A stretch of 64,000 nucleotides of DNA from JBFLVT01 sp036804525 (lineage in GTDB: Bacteria > Bacillota > Desulfotomaculia > Desulfotomaculales > JASEER01), in contig DAIRSE010000007.1 of assembly GCA_036804525.1 (NCBI GenBank), positions 19,904 to 83,903 of the forward strand, given 5' to 3'. How positions within the stretch are numbered: position 1 is the stretch's first letter; every line of letters begins with the position of its first letter. The translations under genes were made by a program, and so were the position numbers. Positions 32,947 to 42,439 of this stretch are shown here, in pieces. The notes beneath the pieces are model-generated. The model did no database searches. It was given only the letters and a program-made list of their open reading frames with translations, and was not told the origin of the DNA.

Positions 32947-33945
32947 ATGGCGGAAAGCAAGAGACAGGCTTTTATATTCGTAGGCGGGGCGGCGCTGGTG
33001 TACCTCTTGGTGAAGGGGGCCCTGATCACCGGGTATCTTAACCCGTACTGGGCGCGTATCCTGGACAACGGCCTGATTGTGGCGATCATTTCTCTGGGCT
33101 TAAGTATCATCTACGGCTTTACCGGACAGTTCTCTATCGGGCACGCCGCTTTTGCCGGGCTCGGAGCCTACGCGGCCGGACTGATCGGCAAGACGTACGC
33201 CGACGCGGGCTTGCCGATAATGTTCCTGGCCCTGATCTTCGGTGCGTTCGTGGCCGGGTTTATCGCCTACCTTATCGGCCTTCCGGTACTGCGCCTGAGA
33301 TCGGACTACCTGGGTATCGCCACCCTTGGCTTCGGCATCATTGTTACCGTCGGCTTCAACAACTCCGACAGGATCATTCCGATGCTTAACGGCGCCCGGG
33401 GGATGTTCGGCATTCCGCAGTTGGCGACGTTTGACATCATTTTTATTGTTTTCATCCTGACCATTATTCTGTGCCGGAACTTCGTCCACTCCAGCTACGG
33501 TCGCGCGGTCACTTCCATACGCGAAGACGAGGTCGCCGCCAATGTCGTCGGTATCAATCCGTTCAAATACAAGATGGTGGCCTTTGTACTGGGCTGTACC
33601 CTTGCCGGGCTGGGCGGGGGGCTCTACGCCTTCCGTTACCCGTTTCTGCATCCGACAAGCTTTGATTTTCTATGGTCGATCAACTACCTGCTGATCGTGG
33701 TGCTCGGAGGTTTGGGAAGCCTGACCGGGACGATCATCACGTCGGTAGGATGGGTCTTCCTGCTGGAGGTCTTGCGCCTTGTCCTCGGGGAACAGTTTCT
33801 GGATTTTCGCGGTGTACTGTATGCGATCATCTTGATTGTCACTATTCTTGTCCGCCGCCAGGGCATCTTCGGCGGCATTGAATACGGCTTCCTGAAGCCG
33901 CAGGTTAACAGGGAGGGGGTCAAGCGTGTCGCTGCTAGAAGTTAG
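32947..33945 (+). CDS. livM: Branched-chain amino acid ABC transporter permease
   Basis: This 332-residue LivM-type permease has about ten hydrophobic segments and family motifs such as LSIIYGFTGQFSIGHAAF and the coupling helix YGRAVTSIREDEVAANVVG. The ATG at 32947 is preferred over the TTG at 32938, since AAAGG then lies at better spacing. The end overlaps livG by 20 bases. Confidence 0.9.
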   Translation: MAESKRQAFIFVGGAALVYLLVKGALITGYLNPYWARILDNGLIVAIISLGLSIIYGFTGQFSIGHAAFAGLGAYAAGLIGKTYADAGLPIMFLALIFGAFVAGFIAYLIGLPVLRLRSDYLGIATLGFGIIVTVGFNNSDRIIPMLNGARGMFGIPQLATFDIIFIVFILTIILCRNFVHSSYGRAVTSIREDEVAANVVGINPFKYKMVAFVLGCTLAGLGGGLYAFRYPFLHPTSFDFLWSINYLLIVVLGGLGSLTGTIITSVGWVFLLEVLRLVLGEQFLDFRGVLYAIILIVTILVRRQGIFGGIEYGFLKPQVNREGVKRVAARS

Positions 33946-34695
33946 GGATCTCTCCATCAGCTTCGGCGGCTTAAAGGCCGTGAGCGATTTCACGATGTCC
34001 ATCGAGCGGGGAGAGATCGTGGGCCTGATCGGTCCGAACGGCGCCGGCAAGACCACGGTCTTCAACCTGATCACCGGGTATTTCCCGCCGACGGGCGGCA
34101 CGATGGCCCTCAACGGGCGTTCCATCGTCGGGCTTCATCCGTACCAGGTGGCGCAGGCGGGGATCGCGCGCACCTTCCAGAACATCCGCCTTTTTCCGGA
34201 GAACACGGTGCTCGACAACGTCCGCGCCGCCTTCCACCCTCGTGTGAAGTACAACCTGATCGACGCCGTCTTCCGGACCCCCCGCTTCAAGGCGGAAGAA
34301 GAGCGGGTGACACAGCACGCTTTCGAGCTCCTCGACACGCTCGGGCTGGCTGATCGCGCCCATCTGAAGGCCAAGAGCCTGCCGTACGGCGCACAGCGGC
34401 GCCTGGAAATCGCCCGGGCTCTCGCCCTCCAGCCGCAGTTGCTCCTGCTGGACGAGCCGGCGGCAGGGATGAACCCTTCGGAAGTTCTTCAACTTGTTGA
34501 CTTGATCCGCTTCGTCAAAGAGAAGTTCGACCTTACCGTACTGGTTATCGAACACCAGATGGGACTGGTTATGAACCTGTGCGAGCGCGTCGTGGTCATG
34601 GACTTCGGCGTAATTATCGCCGAGGGCCCGCCGCACGAAGTCCGTAAGGATCCCAAGGTCCTGAAAGCCTATCTGGGTAAGGGGGCGGCGGCGTG

Positions 34696-34696
<1 letters not shown>
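33926..34696 (+). CDS. livG: Branched-chain amino acid ABC transporter ATP-binding protein LivG
   Basis: This 256-residue ATPase has Walker A GPNGAGKTT near residue 36, a signature variant SLPYGAQRRLEIARAL (LSxGQ replaced by LPYGAQ, common in LivG) and Walker B LLLLDEPAAGMN. The GTG at 33926 lies inside livM after GGGAGGGGG, so translation is coupled. LivG pairs with LivF to drive import. Confidence 0.93.
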
Positions 34697-35415
<719 letters not shown>

Positions 35416-35420
35416 CGCTC

Positions 35421-35488
35421 GCGGTCGTACGTTGTACGTCGTACGTCGTACGTGGCACGGAGTTAGTAATCAGTAGCCGGTAGTCAGA
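35421..35488. repeat. Degenerate GTACGTC / TAGTCAG intergenic repeats
   Basis: Units of GTACGTC(G) are repeated about four times (GTACGTTGTACGTCGTACG and on), then AGTAATCAGTAGCCGGTAGTC follows. This is the same style of low-complexity intergenic DNA as at 17791, 25482, 41429 and 41928. Confidence 0.6.
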
Positions 35489-35498
35489 AACAGAGGAT

Positions 35499-35606
35499 GG
35501 GATTCGCTTTAGCCGAATCCCGTTTGTCCTCCGGCGCAGAGCCTCAAAGTGAAGAGCTCAAGACTGATCAAGAACGGCTTCCAAAAGTGGATGCCGTTCT
35601 TTTTTG
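35499..35606 (+). terminator. Two terminator-like hairpins after the liv operon
   Basis: The first is GGGATTCG/CGAATCCC (35499-35521) followed by GTTTG. The second is AAGAACGGC/GCCGTTCTT (35570-35601) followed by TTTTTT and is the stronger terminator. Confidence 0.7.
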
Positions 35607-35715
35607 CGTATATCAGTCATCGGGAGGCAAGATAATTTAAGGGCGAACCCTTACTTGCATGAAGCGTTTCTCCTACTAACGCTCAGTGCTTGGCGTGAAT
35701 GGGGGTGTACGTCCG

Positions 35716-36381
35716 GTGGCGGTGCTGAGCGTCGTCTTGCGTACCGCTTTTACTTACCTGTTCATTCTGTTTTTGATGCGGCTGATGGGCAAGCGGGAGA
35801 TCGGGCACCTCTCGCCCTTTGATTTCGTGGTCGCCATTATGATCGCCGAACTGGCGGCGATGCCTCTTGAGGCTCCCGGTATCCCGCTGTGGCACGGACT
35901 TTTGCCGGTGAGTGTTCTGGTCGTGCTGGAGATCGTCTTCGCCTTTGCCGCCCTCCGCTGGGAAGCCCTCCGCCGCATCTTGAGCGGTGTTCCGCAGCTC
36001 GTGATCAAGGACGGTCGCTTCGACATCCGGGAAATGCGCGCTGCGCGCTACAACCTGGACGAAATCCTCGAGCAGCTTCGCCAGGAAGGTTTTGCCGACC
36101 TGCGGCGGGTAGCCTACGCCGTGCTGGAAAACTCCGGCCAGCTCAGCGTCATTCCCGCCGAAAGTGAGGGAAGGCCGGTCCGTTACCCTTACGTTCTGAT
36201 CTCCGACGGAATGATGTACAGGGACAACCTTGTCAGGGCCGGGGTTTCGGAGACGCAGCTGAAGGAAGTCCTGGCGTCCAAGGGCCTGCGGCCTGAGAAC
36301 ACCTTCCTGGCCATGGTCAACACTGATGGGACCCTCTGGATACAGGAAAAAGAAGGGATCAGCAGGAATTCCATACCTTGA
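35716..36381 (+). CDS. DUF421 (YetF-like) membrane protein, paralogue 2
   Basis: This 221-residue second member of the DUF421 family in the window has three membrane helices and the RLMGKREIGHLSPFDFVV and ARYNLDEILEQLR motifs shared with paralogue 1. The GTG at 35716 lies 8 bases after GGGGGTG. No DUF4363 partner follows; instead comEA starts 29 bases later, so this gene may share a transcript with the competence genes. Its function is unknown. Confidence 0.82.
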   Translation: MAVLSVVLRTAFTYLFILFLMRLMGKREIGHLSPFDFVVAIMIAELAAMPLEAPGIPLWHGLLPVSVLVVLEIVFAFAALRWEALRRILSGVPQLVIKDGRFDIREMRAARYNLDEILEQLRQEGFADLRRVAYAVLENSGQLSVIPAESEGRPVRYPYVLISDGMMYRDNLVRAGVSETQLKEVLASKGLRPENTFLAMVNTDGTLWIQEKEGISRNSIP

Positions 36382-36410
36382 TGGTGAAATGTGGCAAAGA
36401 GGTGGATCCG

Positions 36411-36995
36411 GTGCGACGCGAGTACCTGGCCTTGGGCATTCTGGTTGTTGTCATCGTTTTCGGCGTGGGCTATAAATACGCCCTGCTGCGAGGTGCCGGT
36501 GAAACAGGTCCGCCTGTTACGGGAGAACCTGCTTCAGCCAAGATCCTGGTCCACGTTACCGGCGCGGTCGAAGCGCCGGGGGTCTACGAGTTTGAACAGG
36601 GCGCCAGGGTCAACGACGCCGTCTTGCGGGCCCGCCCCACGGCTACGGCGCAGGTTGACGCCCTGAACCTGGCCGCCCTTCTGGAAGACGGACAAAAAAT
36701 CCTCGTCCCCGAGATCCCGCCAGAACCGGTTGTTTCGACAGCACCGTCAGCCGGCGGGACAGCGGTGCCACTCTCTGCAAATACTGCCTCACCGACTAAC
36801 TCGCTGATCAATATCAACACGGCTGATGCCGCCGTCCTCGAGCAGCTTCCGGGAATCGGTCCCTCCCTGGCACAGCGTATCGTGCAGTACAGGCAACAGC
36901 ACGGCCCCTTCCTGTCGGTCGACGACCTGGCCAATGTCTCCGGGATCGGGGACAAGAAGATGGCCGACATCCGTCCCCTGATAACCGTGCGTTAG
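36411..36995 (+). CDS. comEA: ComEA competence DNA receptor (SLBB + helix-hairpin-helix)
   Basis: This 194-residue protein has an N-terminal membrane anchor, an SLBB-like domain (about 45-105, VHVTGAVEAPGVYEF), a Thr/Pro/Ala linker and a C-terminal pair of helix-hairpin-helix motifs (ININTADAAVLEQLPGIG). It binds incoming DNA at the membrane surface in transformation. The GTG at 36411 follows AAGAGGTG by 6 bases. comEC follows after 3 bases; comEB is absent between them. Confidence 0.92.
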   Translation: MRREYLALGILVVVIVFGVGYKYALLRGAGETGPPVTGEPASAKILVHVTGAVEAPGVYEFEQGARVNDAVLRARPTATAQVDALNLAALLEDGQKILVPEIPPEPVVSTAPSAGGTAVPLSANTASPTNSLININTADAAVLEQLPGIGPSLAQRIVQYRQQHGPFLSVDDLANVSGIGDKKMADIRPLITVR

Positions 36996-36998
36996 ACT

Positions 36999-39521
36999 AT
37001 GACAGCACCGGTCCCGCGCCTGCTTGTATCCGCGACTGTCTCCTTTGTCGGCGGGATTCTGCTGGCCCCCCGCCTGGCCGTCCCCATTCCCGCCGTTCTG
37101 GCCGCGGCCGTCCTTGCTCTGGCTGCAGCCCTGATCATCCGGCAAAGAGCGCTCCGGCTCAGTTACGGGCTTGTTTTGCTGGCCTTCCTGCTGGCCGGGA
37201 CCGGGGCCGCGCTGCAGGCCCGGAGCGAAGTACAGGGTCCTTTGCGCGCGTACGCGGGACACTTCGTCATGGTCGAGGGCGTTGTGGCTGAAGAACCTGA
37301 GTGCCGGGAAGACAAGACCTTCTTTATACTGCAGGTTAACAGCCTGGTCAGCGGCGCCGGCGGGCGGAGCAGTTGCGGCAGGGTGCTGGCTGTTCTGCCG
37401 GGAAAGTCTTTCCGGTACGGCTATGGCGACCTGCTCCGCGTCAGGGGCCTGCTGCTCCTGCCTCGGGACACAGGCAACCCCGGCGCTTTCAGCTACAGAA
37501 GCTACCTTGAGCGCAAGGGCGTAGGCATGCTCCTCCTGGTCCGCGGGGACGGCTCCGTGACCCGGCTGGGCAGCGGGGACGGAAGCGTGCGCGGTTGCGC
37601 CTTGAGCATCAAGAAAAGGCTCTTAACGGGGCTCGGCAGCAGCTTGACGCCGGAACAGTCGGCGGTGGTTGCCGGGATTGTTTTCGGGGAGCGTGCTTCC
37701 ATTCCGGACAGTCTTAACGCAGTATTTGCCGAGACGGGTGTCGTTCACGTCCTCAGCGTGAGCGGGCTGCACGTCGGCTTTCTGCTCGGTGTCGTCTTGT
37801 TTGTCGCCCGGGTATGCCGTCTCGGTCCGGCAGCCGTCCTGATCCTTGCCGCAACAGTCGTGTACGCTTACGTGCTTCTTGTGGGCTTTAAGCCCCCGGT
37901 GCTCAGGGCTTCGGTGATGTGGCTGATGCTGTTGGGCGCTCAGCAGCTGGGCCGCTCCCGCGACTGGCCGACAGCGATGGCCGCAGCGGCTCTATTGATT
38001 CTTACCTTACAGCCGCTTGCCGTTTACGATGTGGGTTTCCAGCTTTCTTTTGCGGCAACCTGGGGAATTCTCTTCATCGGCCCGGAGCTTGTCAAGGGCG
38101 CCGCAACCCTGGCCGGCAGGCTCGGTTGGGCCTGGCGGGCTTCCTGGGGATGGTTTCTGGCCGTCCCTGCCGCAGCCCAGTTGGCCACCTGGCCTATCGT
38201 CGCCTACTACTACAATCTTTTCTCCACTTACAGCTTACTGGCAAACTGGGTGGCTGTACCGCTGGTCGGTCTTATATTCGTCCTCGGGCTTCTTGCGTCG
38301 GTATTGGGCGCGGCGGTTCCGGCCCTTTCATGGGTTGTTGGGCCGTTCACCGGTGCTCTGGTGGACCTTTTTACCTGGATCGTGCGGGAGGTGGCCTTGC
38401 TTCCGGGAGCCGCGCCGGTTGTTCCTTCGCCCGCGCCGTGGCTGATTGGGGTATGGTTCGTGCTGCTTTATTCAGGCGTCCGGATCTTTGCGGAGAAGGA
38501 ATGGCGGGAACGCCTCGGGATGTTCTTTGAGGGCCGGAGACGGGTGACGGCGGTGCTACTGGTCCTGGCTGTGACCGTGTGGCTCATTCCTGCGGGTCCC
38601 CGGCAGCTCGAGGTGCATTTTATCGACGTCGGGCAGGGGGACTCAATACTCCTGCAAACGCCCGGCGGAAAGCACGTCCTGGTCGATACCGGGGGCTGGC
38701 GGGGCGAACTGGAGACCGCGTCCGGCGCCGGTGACGGAGTAGTGGTCCCCTATCTGAAGAGACTGGGGATCGACCGGATAGACATCCTTGTGTTGACGCA
38801 CCTGCACGAAGACCATGCCGGAGGCACACGCGCCGTTGTCGACGCGCTTAACGTGGCGGCCGCGGCGTTGCCTCCCGAGGGAGCCGATGAGGACCGCCGC
38901 GGTTCAGAACTCCGGCTTTTTTTGGAAGGCCGGGGGATAACCCTTAGTGAAGTTAAGGCCGGAGACAGGATCGCAATCGACCCTGCCGTGGACATCGCCG
39001 TTTTGGCGCCGCTGGTCCCCCTGCTGAAAGGGACGGGCGCCGACGCCAACAACAACTCGGTGGTGATGCGGGTCACCTACGGCGGGGTTGCATTCCTGCT
39101 AGCCGGCGACGTGGGACTTGAGGGACAGGAACGCCTGGTAAAGAGCGGCTTGTCCTTGAAAGCCGACGTTCTCAAGGTCCCGCATCACGGGAGTGTTTTA
39201 GACGAAGGATTCTTAAACAGGGTTCAGCCGAAGACGGCTGTAATCCCCGTAGGTGAGGGAAACCGCTTCGGCCTGCCCAGGCAGGAAACGGTAGATCTTC
39301 TCCGGAGGCGGGGGATCAAGGTTCTGCGTACCGACAGGGACGGTGCCGTGATCATCAAGAGCGACGGCCGTCAAGTACGGGTTGAGACCGGCCGCCCTGC
39401 AAGCCGTGAGATGTTACGCTTCCCAAATGCCGGGCGAAGTTTTTCGCCAAGCCCCCTATTCCCTGCGCCAGAGGGCCAGCCAGGTATCCTCGTCCATACC
39501 GCGTTCAAAGGTCATGGCTGA
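36999..39521 (+). CDS. comEC: ComEC/Rec2 DNA uptake channel
   Basis: This 840-residue full-length protein has an N-terminal DUF4131/OB region, the polytopic Competence domain (GLHVGFLLG and VVYAYVLLVGFKPPVLRA) and a C-terminal metallo-beta-lactamase-like nuclease domain with DVGQGDSILL, LTHLHEDHAGG and KVPHHGS. It transports single-stranded DNA across the membrane. Together with comEA it indicates at least an ancestral capacity for natural transformation. The last 22 codons overlap a convergent gene. Confidence 0.93.
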   Translation: MTAPVPRLLVSATVSFVGGILLAPRLAVPIPAVLAAAVLALAAALIIRQRALRLSYGLVLLAFLLAGTGAALQARSEVQGPLRAYAGHFVMVEGVVAEEPECREDKTFFILQVNSLVSGAGGRSSCGRVLAVLPGKSFRYGYGDLLRVRGLLLLPRDTGNPGAFSYRSYLERKGVGMLLLVRGDGSVTRLGSGDGSVRGCALSIKKRLLTGLGSSLTPEQSAVVAGIVFGERASIPDSLNAVFAETGVVHVLSVSGLHVGFLLGVVLFVARVCRLGPAAVLILAATVVYAYVLLVGFKPPVLRASVMWLMLLGAQQLGRSRDWPTAMAAAALLILTLQPLAVYDVGFQLSFAATWGILFIGPELVKGAATLAGRLGWAWRASWGWFLAVPAAAQLATWPIVAYYYNLFSTYSLLANWVAVPLVGLIFVLGLLASVLGAAVPALSWVVGPFTGALVDLFTWIVREVALLPGAAPVVPSPAPWLIGVWFVLLYSGVRIFAEKEWRERLGMFFEGRRRVTAVLLVLAVTVWLIPAGPRQLEVHFIDVGQGDSILLQTPGGKHVLVDTGGWRGELETASGAGDGVVVPYLKRLGIDRIDILVLTHLHEDHAGGTRAVVDALNVAAAALPPEGADEDRRGSELRLFLEGRGITLSEVKAGDRIAIDPAVDIAVLAPLVPLLKGTGADANNNSVVMRVTYGGVAFLLAGDVGLEGQERLVKSGLSLKADVLKVPHHGSVLDEGFLNRVQPKTAVIPVGEGNRFGLPRQETVDLLRRRGIKVLRTDRDGAVIIKSDGRQVRVETGRPASREMLRFPNAGRSFSPSPLFPAPEGQPGILVHTAFKGHG

Positions 39522-39887
39522 GATCAGCTCCTGGATGACGAACTCGCAGGCGAATACTTCACAGCCATTCACCAGGTGTCCTCCGAAGGCTCGCCCTTCC
39601 TCATCGGCGAGGGTGACGTGGGCGTGAATAAAGGGCGCCCCGTCCTTTAGCGAGATGTTGCCCACCAGGGCGACGAGTTCGGTGGCCTCGGGGAACTCTA
39701 TTGTTTCATAGGAGCGCTGTTTTTGGTTGTAATAACTGATCCGTGCTTTGGACAACGCGCCGATAGCACGAACTTCGCCGAGAACGATCTTTTCTTTGGA
39801 GCAGATTTCTCCCAAGGCGATAAGCAGATCGTCTCCTTTTTGCAGGCGCCCGACGAAGGTCCTTCCTTTTTCAACCGCTCTCAGCAA
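39456..39887 (-). CDS. PPC (DUF296) domain protein
   Basis: This 143-residue single-domain protein of the PPC/DUF296 family (plants-and-prokaryotes-conserved; linked to AT-hook proteins in plants) has the metal-binding type motif PFIHAHVTL followed by GGHLV. Bacterial members are trimeric and of unclear function, often called DNA-binding. The TTG at 39887 follows GGATGAG. The gene overlaps the end of comEC by 66 bases on the opposite strand. Confidence 0.82.
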   Translation of the reverse strand: MLRAVEKGRTFVGRLQKGDDLLIALGEICSKEKIVLGEVRAIGALSKARISYYNQKQRSYETIEFPEATELVALVGNISLKDGAPFIHAHVTLADEEGRAFGGHLVNGCEVFACEFVIQELISAMTFERGMDEDTWLALWRRE

Positions 39888-40108
39888 GGCAGCTCATCCT
39901 TTCTGCGCGTCAATCTGTGGGAAACCCGGCTGTTCTGATGCCAAGTCTTATTATGCCAAGAAATCCTAACAAGTTTTACATTTTAATACTAAATAATTAC
40001 AACTCGAATGACAAGCCGCCTTCGCTTTGGAAGCGGAGCCTTGACCGGCTTGAGGAGGCCGGGGTCCTCGTGATAAGATTACCCAAACGAAGGACGGGAT
40101 GATGGACG

Positions 40109-40414
40109 ATGGCCGTTGCTGAAATCTCCGTACTGCCCGTCGGCACCCCGACGGCAAGCGTCAGCGCCTACGTTGCCGATTGTGTTCGTGTGCTTGAGCG
40201 GAGCGGTCTGGACTATCGCGTAACGCCGATGGGGACAGTCATCGAGGGGTCTCTGAATGACATCCTGCGTGTTGTCAGGCAGATGCATGAAGTCCCCTTT
40301 GACAAGGGCGTCCAGCGCGTGGTCACGACGCTTAAGATCGACGACCGCCGGGACAAGGCCTTAACAATGGCGGGCAAGGTTGAGGCGGTCACGGCTAAAC
40401 TGGGACGTAAATGA
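40109..40414 (+). CDS. MTH1187 / YkoF-like thiamine-binding (DUF77) protein
   Basis: This 101-residue ferredoxin-fold protein of the MTH1187/YqgV family (formerly DUF77) has the AEISVLPVGTPTASVSAYVA start and a TPMGTVIEG segment. Some members bind thiamine or its pyrimidine moiety. The ATG at 40109 follows GGATGATGG. Its stop overlaps the holA start (ATGA), so the two are coupled. Confidence 0.85.
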   Translation: MAVAEISVLPVGTPTASVSAYVADCVRVLERSGLDYRVTPMGTVIEGSLNDILRVVRQMHEVPFDKGVQRVVTTLKIDDRRDKALTMAGKVEAVTAKLGRK

Positions 40415-41445
40415 GGTACTATCGCCATCTCGAGGCCGAAATTAAGTCCGGGGAGATCGCCCGTGTCTATGTATTTCACGGGGAAGAGGTCTACCTGCAG
40501 CAGAAGGCTGTCGAGCTGCTTTGCGACGTCCTGCTCGAACCGGCCACGGCCTCCTTCAACTACGACTCCTTCGACGGCGACACCGCCGACCTGACGGCCG
40601 TCGTCGCGGCGGCGGAGACCCCGCCGGTGTTCAGCCAGTGGCGGCTGGTCGTAGTCAAGAACGCTCCGTCGATAGGTGAGGGGGTAGGCGGGAGGCGGGG
40701 GGAAGACGCAGCAGGAGTCGATGCCCTGGCGCATTACGCTCAGAACCCATGCCCCACAACATGCCTGGTACTGGTCAGGCCTGGCCAGCTTGACAAACGA
40801 AAAAGGCTGACGAAGGTCCTCCTTCAACAGGCCCGGGTAATTAATTTTGCCTCCTTGAGTCCTGAAGATATCCAGCGCTGGCTGGCAAGGAGGGCCAGGG
40901 ACGCCGGGAAGGAGTTCACCGGCGCGGCTGTACGGCTCCTGGCTGGATCTGCCTCCACAGCAGGACTGACGGGCCTGGAACAGGAGTGCGCCAAGCTGTT
41001 TTGCTATGTCGGGGAACGCGAGTCGATCACCGAAGATGACGTTAGGAACCTGGTACCTCCTTCGGTTGAGGAGACTGTCTTCGCGGTCGTTGATGCCATT
41101 GGTGAAAAGAGGGCGGGCAAGGCGGTGCAGGGTATCCGCATGCTACTCCAGGCCCGCGAATCGCCTTTTGTCATCCTGGCTCTGCTGGCCCGCCAACTGC
41201 GGATGGTCCTGGCTGTCAATGAGCTTACGCGTGATGGCCTCACGCCGGGCGCGATAGCCTCACGCCTGCACATTCCCCCTTTTGCCGTCCAGAAGATGCT
41301 CCGTCAGGGGAAACTGCTGGGGGTTCAAGAGGTCGTGGACGCCCTTGAGGGGGTCCTGCGGATCGACGCGGACGTGAAGAGGGGACGGCGGGACTTTCTC
41401 CCGGCGCTCACCGACCTCATAATAGATTTAGGTCGTAAGTCGTAG
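40411..41445 (+). CDS. holA: DNA polymerase III delta subunit
   Basis: This 344-residue clamp-loader subunit (YqeN in Bacillus) begins with a partial AAA+ module (VYVFHGEEVYLQQKAVELL) and ends with the collar domain; motifs LVLVRPGQLDKRKRLTK and LSPEDIQRWLARRA are typical. It opens the sliding clamp at the replication fork. The ATG overlaps the preceding stop. A bidirectional terminator follows, then convergent rpsT, the known Firmicute order. Confidence 0.92.
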   Translation: MRYYRHLEAEIKSGEIARVYVFHGEEVYLQQKAVELLCDVLLEPATASFNYDSFDGDTADLTAVVAAAETPPVFSQWRLVVVKNAPSIGEGVGGRRGEDAAGVDALAHYAQNPCPTTCLVLVRPGQLDKRKRLTKVLLQQARVINFASLSPEDIQRWLARRARDAGKEFTGAAVRLLAGSASTAGLTGLEQECAKLFCYVGERESITEDDVRNLVPPSVEETVFAVVDAIGEKRAGKAVQGIRMLLQARESPFVILALLARQLRMVLAVNELTRDGLTPGAIASRLHIPPFAVQKMLRQGKLLGVQEVVDALEGVLRIDADVKRGRRDFLPALTDLIIDLGRKS

Positions 41446-41453
41446 GTCGTAGG
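41429..41453. repeat. Degenerate GTCGTAGG repeat at the end of holA
   Basis: AGGTCGTAAGTCGTAGGTCGTAGG spans the holA stop codon and continues outside it. The unit GTCGTAGG is repeated three times, so this repeat class reaches into a gene end. Confidence 0.55.
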
Positions 41454-41462
41454 AAACAGCGG

Positions 41463-41490
41463 AAGCACCGGCTGAACCGGTGCTTTTGGT
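41463..41490. terminator. Bidirectional terminator between holA and rpsT
   Basis: A 9-bp stem AAGCACCGG/CCGGTGCTT has a 4-5 base loop, with TTTTGG on the plus side and purine-rich/T-containing sequence on the other side. It lies between two convergent genes. Confidence 0.75.
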
Positions 41491-41530
41491 TTCCCTCTTA
41501 CGTCCTACGTCTTAAGTCAAACCTCTAAAA

Positions 41531-41800
41531 CTAGGACGTTGCGTTAGTTGCGTTAAACTTTTTCGTTAAGCGGGACTTCTTACGCGCCGCCGCGTTCTTA
41601 TGCAGGATCCCTTTGGTCACCGCTTTATCGATAGCCACCAGGGCCTTCCGGAGCTTTGCCTGGACATCCTCGGCACCTGCGTTCAAGGACTGCTCAAACT
41701 TCTTGATGGAGGTGCGCAGGCTTGACCTCAACATTCTGTTGCGGAGTGTACGTCTTTCGATTTTCCTGGCTCTCTTCATCGCCGAGCGGTTCTTGGCCAC
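41531..41800 (-). CDS. rpsT: 30S ribosomal protein S20
   Basis: This 89-residue basic protein has the S20 pattern (MAKNRSAMKRARKIERR, then ALVAIDKAVTKGILHKNAAARKKSRL). It is a primary 16S rRNA-binding protein of the small subunit. The GTG at 41800 follows GGAGGTGAGAAC. A strong hairpin lies in its leader (41846-41872), a possible site of autoregulation. In B. subtilis gpr follows on the opposite strand; here a holin-like gene does. Confidence 0.96.
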   Translation of the reverse strand: MAKNRSAMKRARKIERRTLRNRMLRSSLRTSIKKFEQSLNAGAEDVQAKLRKALVAIDKAVTKGILHKNAAARKKSRLTKKFNATNATS

Positions 41801-41845
41801 GTTCTCACCTCCCAACGGCGATTTTAACACGCAAGGTACCAAAAT

Positions 41846-41872
41846 GCAATAGCCGGCGTAGCCGGCTATTGC
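41846..41872 (-). promoter_or_regulatory. Hairpin in the rpsT leader
   Basis: A 12-bp perfect stem GCAATAGCCGGC/GCCGGCTATTGC with a 3-base loop lies 46 bases before the rpsT start on the minus strand. It may serve as a leader attenuator or protein-binding site; direct evidence of function is lacking. Confidence 0.5.
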
Positions 41873-41927
41873 GCACTGAGCACTGGGATGAAGATTGAAG
41901 TCCCAATGCAGCGAATTTGTTCGTAGT

Positions 41928-41958
41928 CTGACAGCCGACGACCGACGACTGATGACTG
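41928..41958. repeat. Degenerate CGACGACC intergenic repeat
   Basis: The string ACAGCCGACGACCGACGACTGATGACTG is the complement-strand form of the GTCGTCGG repeats seen at 11885 and 17791. Confidence 0.55.
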
Positions 41959-42025
41959 TTTTGTATAGTTTTCCTCCTTTTCGCAAATGATATTAGCTAG
42001 ATTTGCTTGAAAGGAGGTGCGACTG

Positions 42026-42385
42026 ATGGCTGAGCAAAATATCCGCCAGAATTGGCTGGGAGCGATCATCAGGTTCGTTGTTTCTGCGCTTGTGCTGATG
42101 ATTGTGAGCTGGGTATCCCCCGGCTTCGTGGTCAAGGGCGGTTTTGTTGGAGCTTTAATCGCTGCGGCCGTTATAGCGATCCTCGGTTACCTGGCCGAGC
42201 TTCTTCTGGGTGACCGTGTTACCCCGCAAAGCCGCGGCCTGGTAGGCTTCATCGTTGCCGCCGTGGTCATTTATCTGGCGCAGTTCATCATCCCCAGCCT
42301 GCTCTCCGTCAGCATTATTGGGGCGCTTATCGCTGCGTTCGTTATTGGCCTTATTGATGCTTTTGTCCCCACAATGCTGCGGTAG
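42026..42385 (+). CDS. Phage holin family 4-type membrane protein
   Basis: This 119-residue protein has four hydrophobic helices and belongs to the 'phage holin family' domain (PF04020-like) that is mostly chromosomal and not phage-borne. The ATG at 42026 has GAAAGGAGGTG upstream. It ends just before a hairpin that contains the spoIIP ribosome site. Its position next to spoIIP suggests a sporulation or envelope role, but no function is known. Confidence 0.75.
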   Translation: MAEQNIRQNWLGAIIRFVVSALVLMIVSWVSPGFVVKGGFVGALIAAAVIAILGYLAELLLGDRVTPQSRGLVGFIVAAVVIYLAQFIIPSLLSVSIIGALIAAFVIGLIDAFVPTMLR

Positions 42386-42394
42386 AGCATATGG

Positions 42395-42439
42395 CCCCCC
42401 TCCAAGGCGTAAGTATTTGATAGGAGGGGGGTTTTATTT
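42395..42439 (+). terminator. Terminator hairpin that sequesters the spoIIP ribosome binding site
   Basis: CCCCCCTCC (42395-42403) pairs perfectly with GGAGGGGGG (42423-42431), followed by TTTTATTT. The 3' arm is the Shine-Dalgarno sequence of spoIIP, whose TTG start is at 42438. Read-through from the holin gene would therefore be terminated or made untranslatable at spoIIP. Confidence 0.75.

Noticed and set aside
42026..42385. Prophage, suggested by the holin-family protein
   Set aside because: No lysin, capsid, portal, terminase or integrase is near, and this holin family is mostly chromosomal in Firmicutes.
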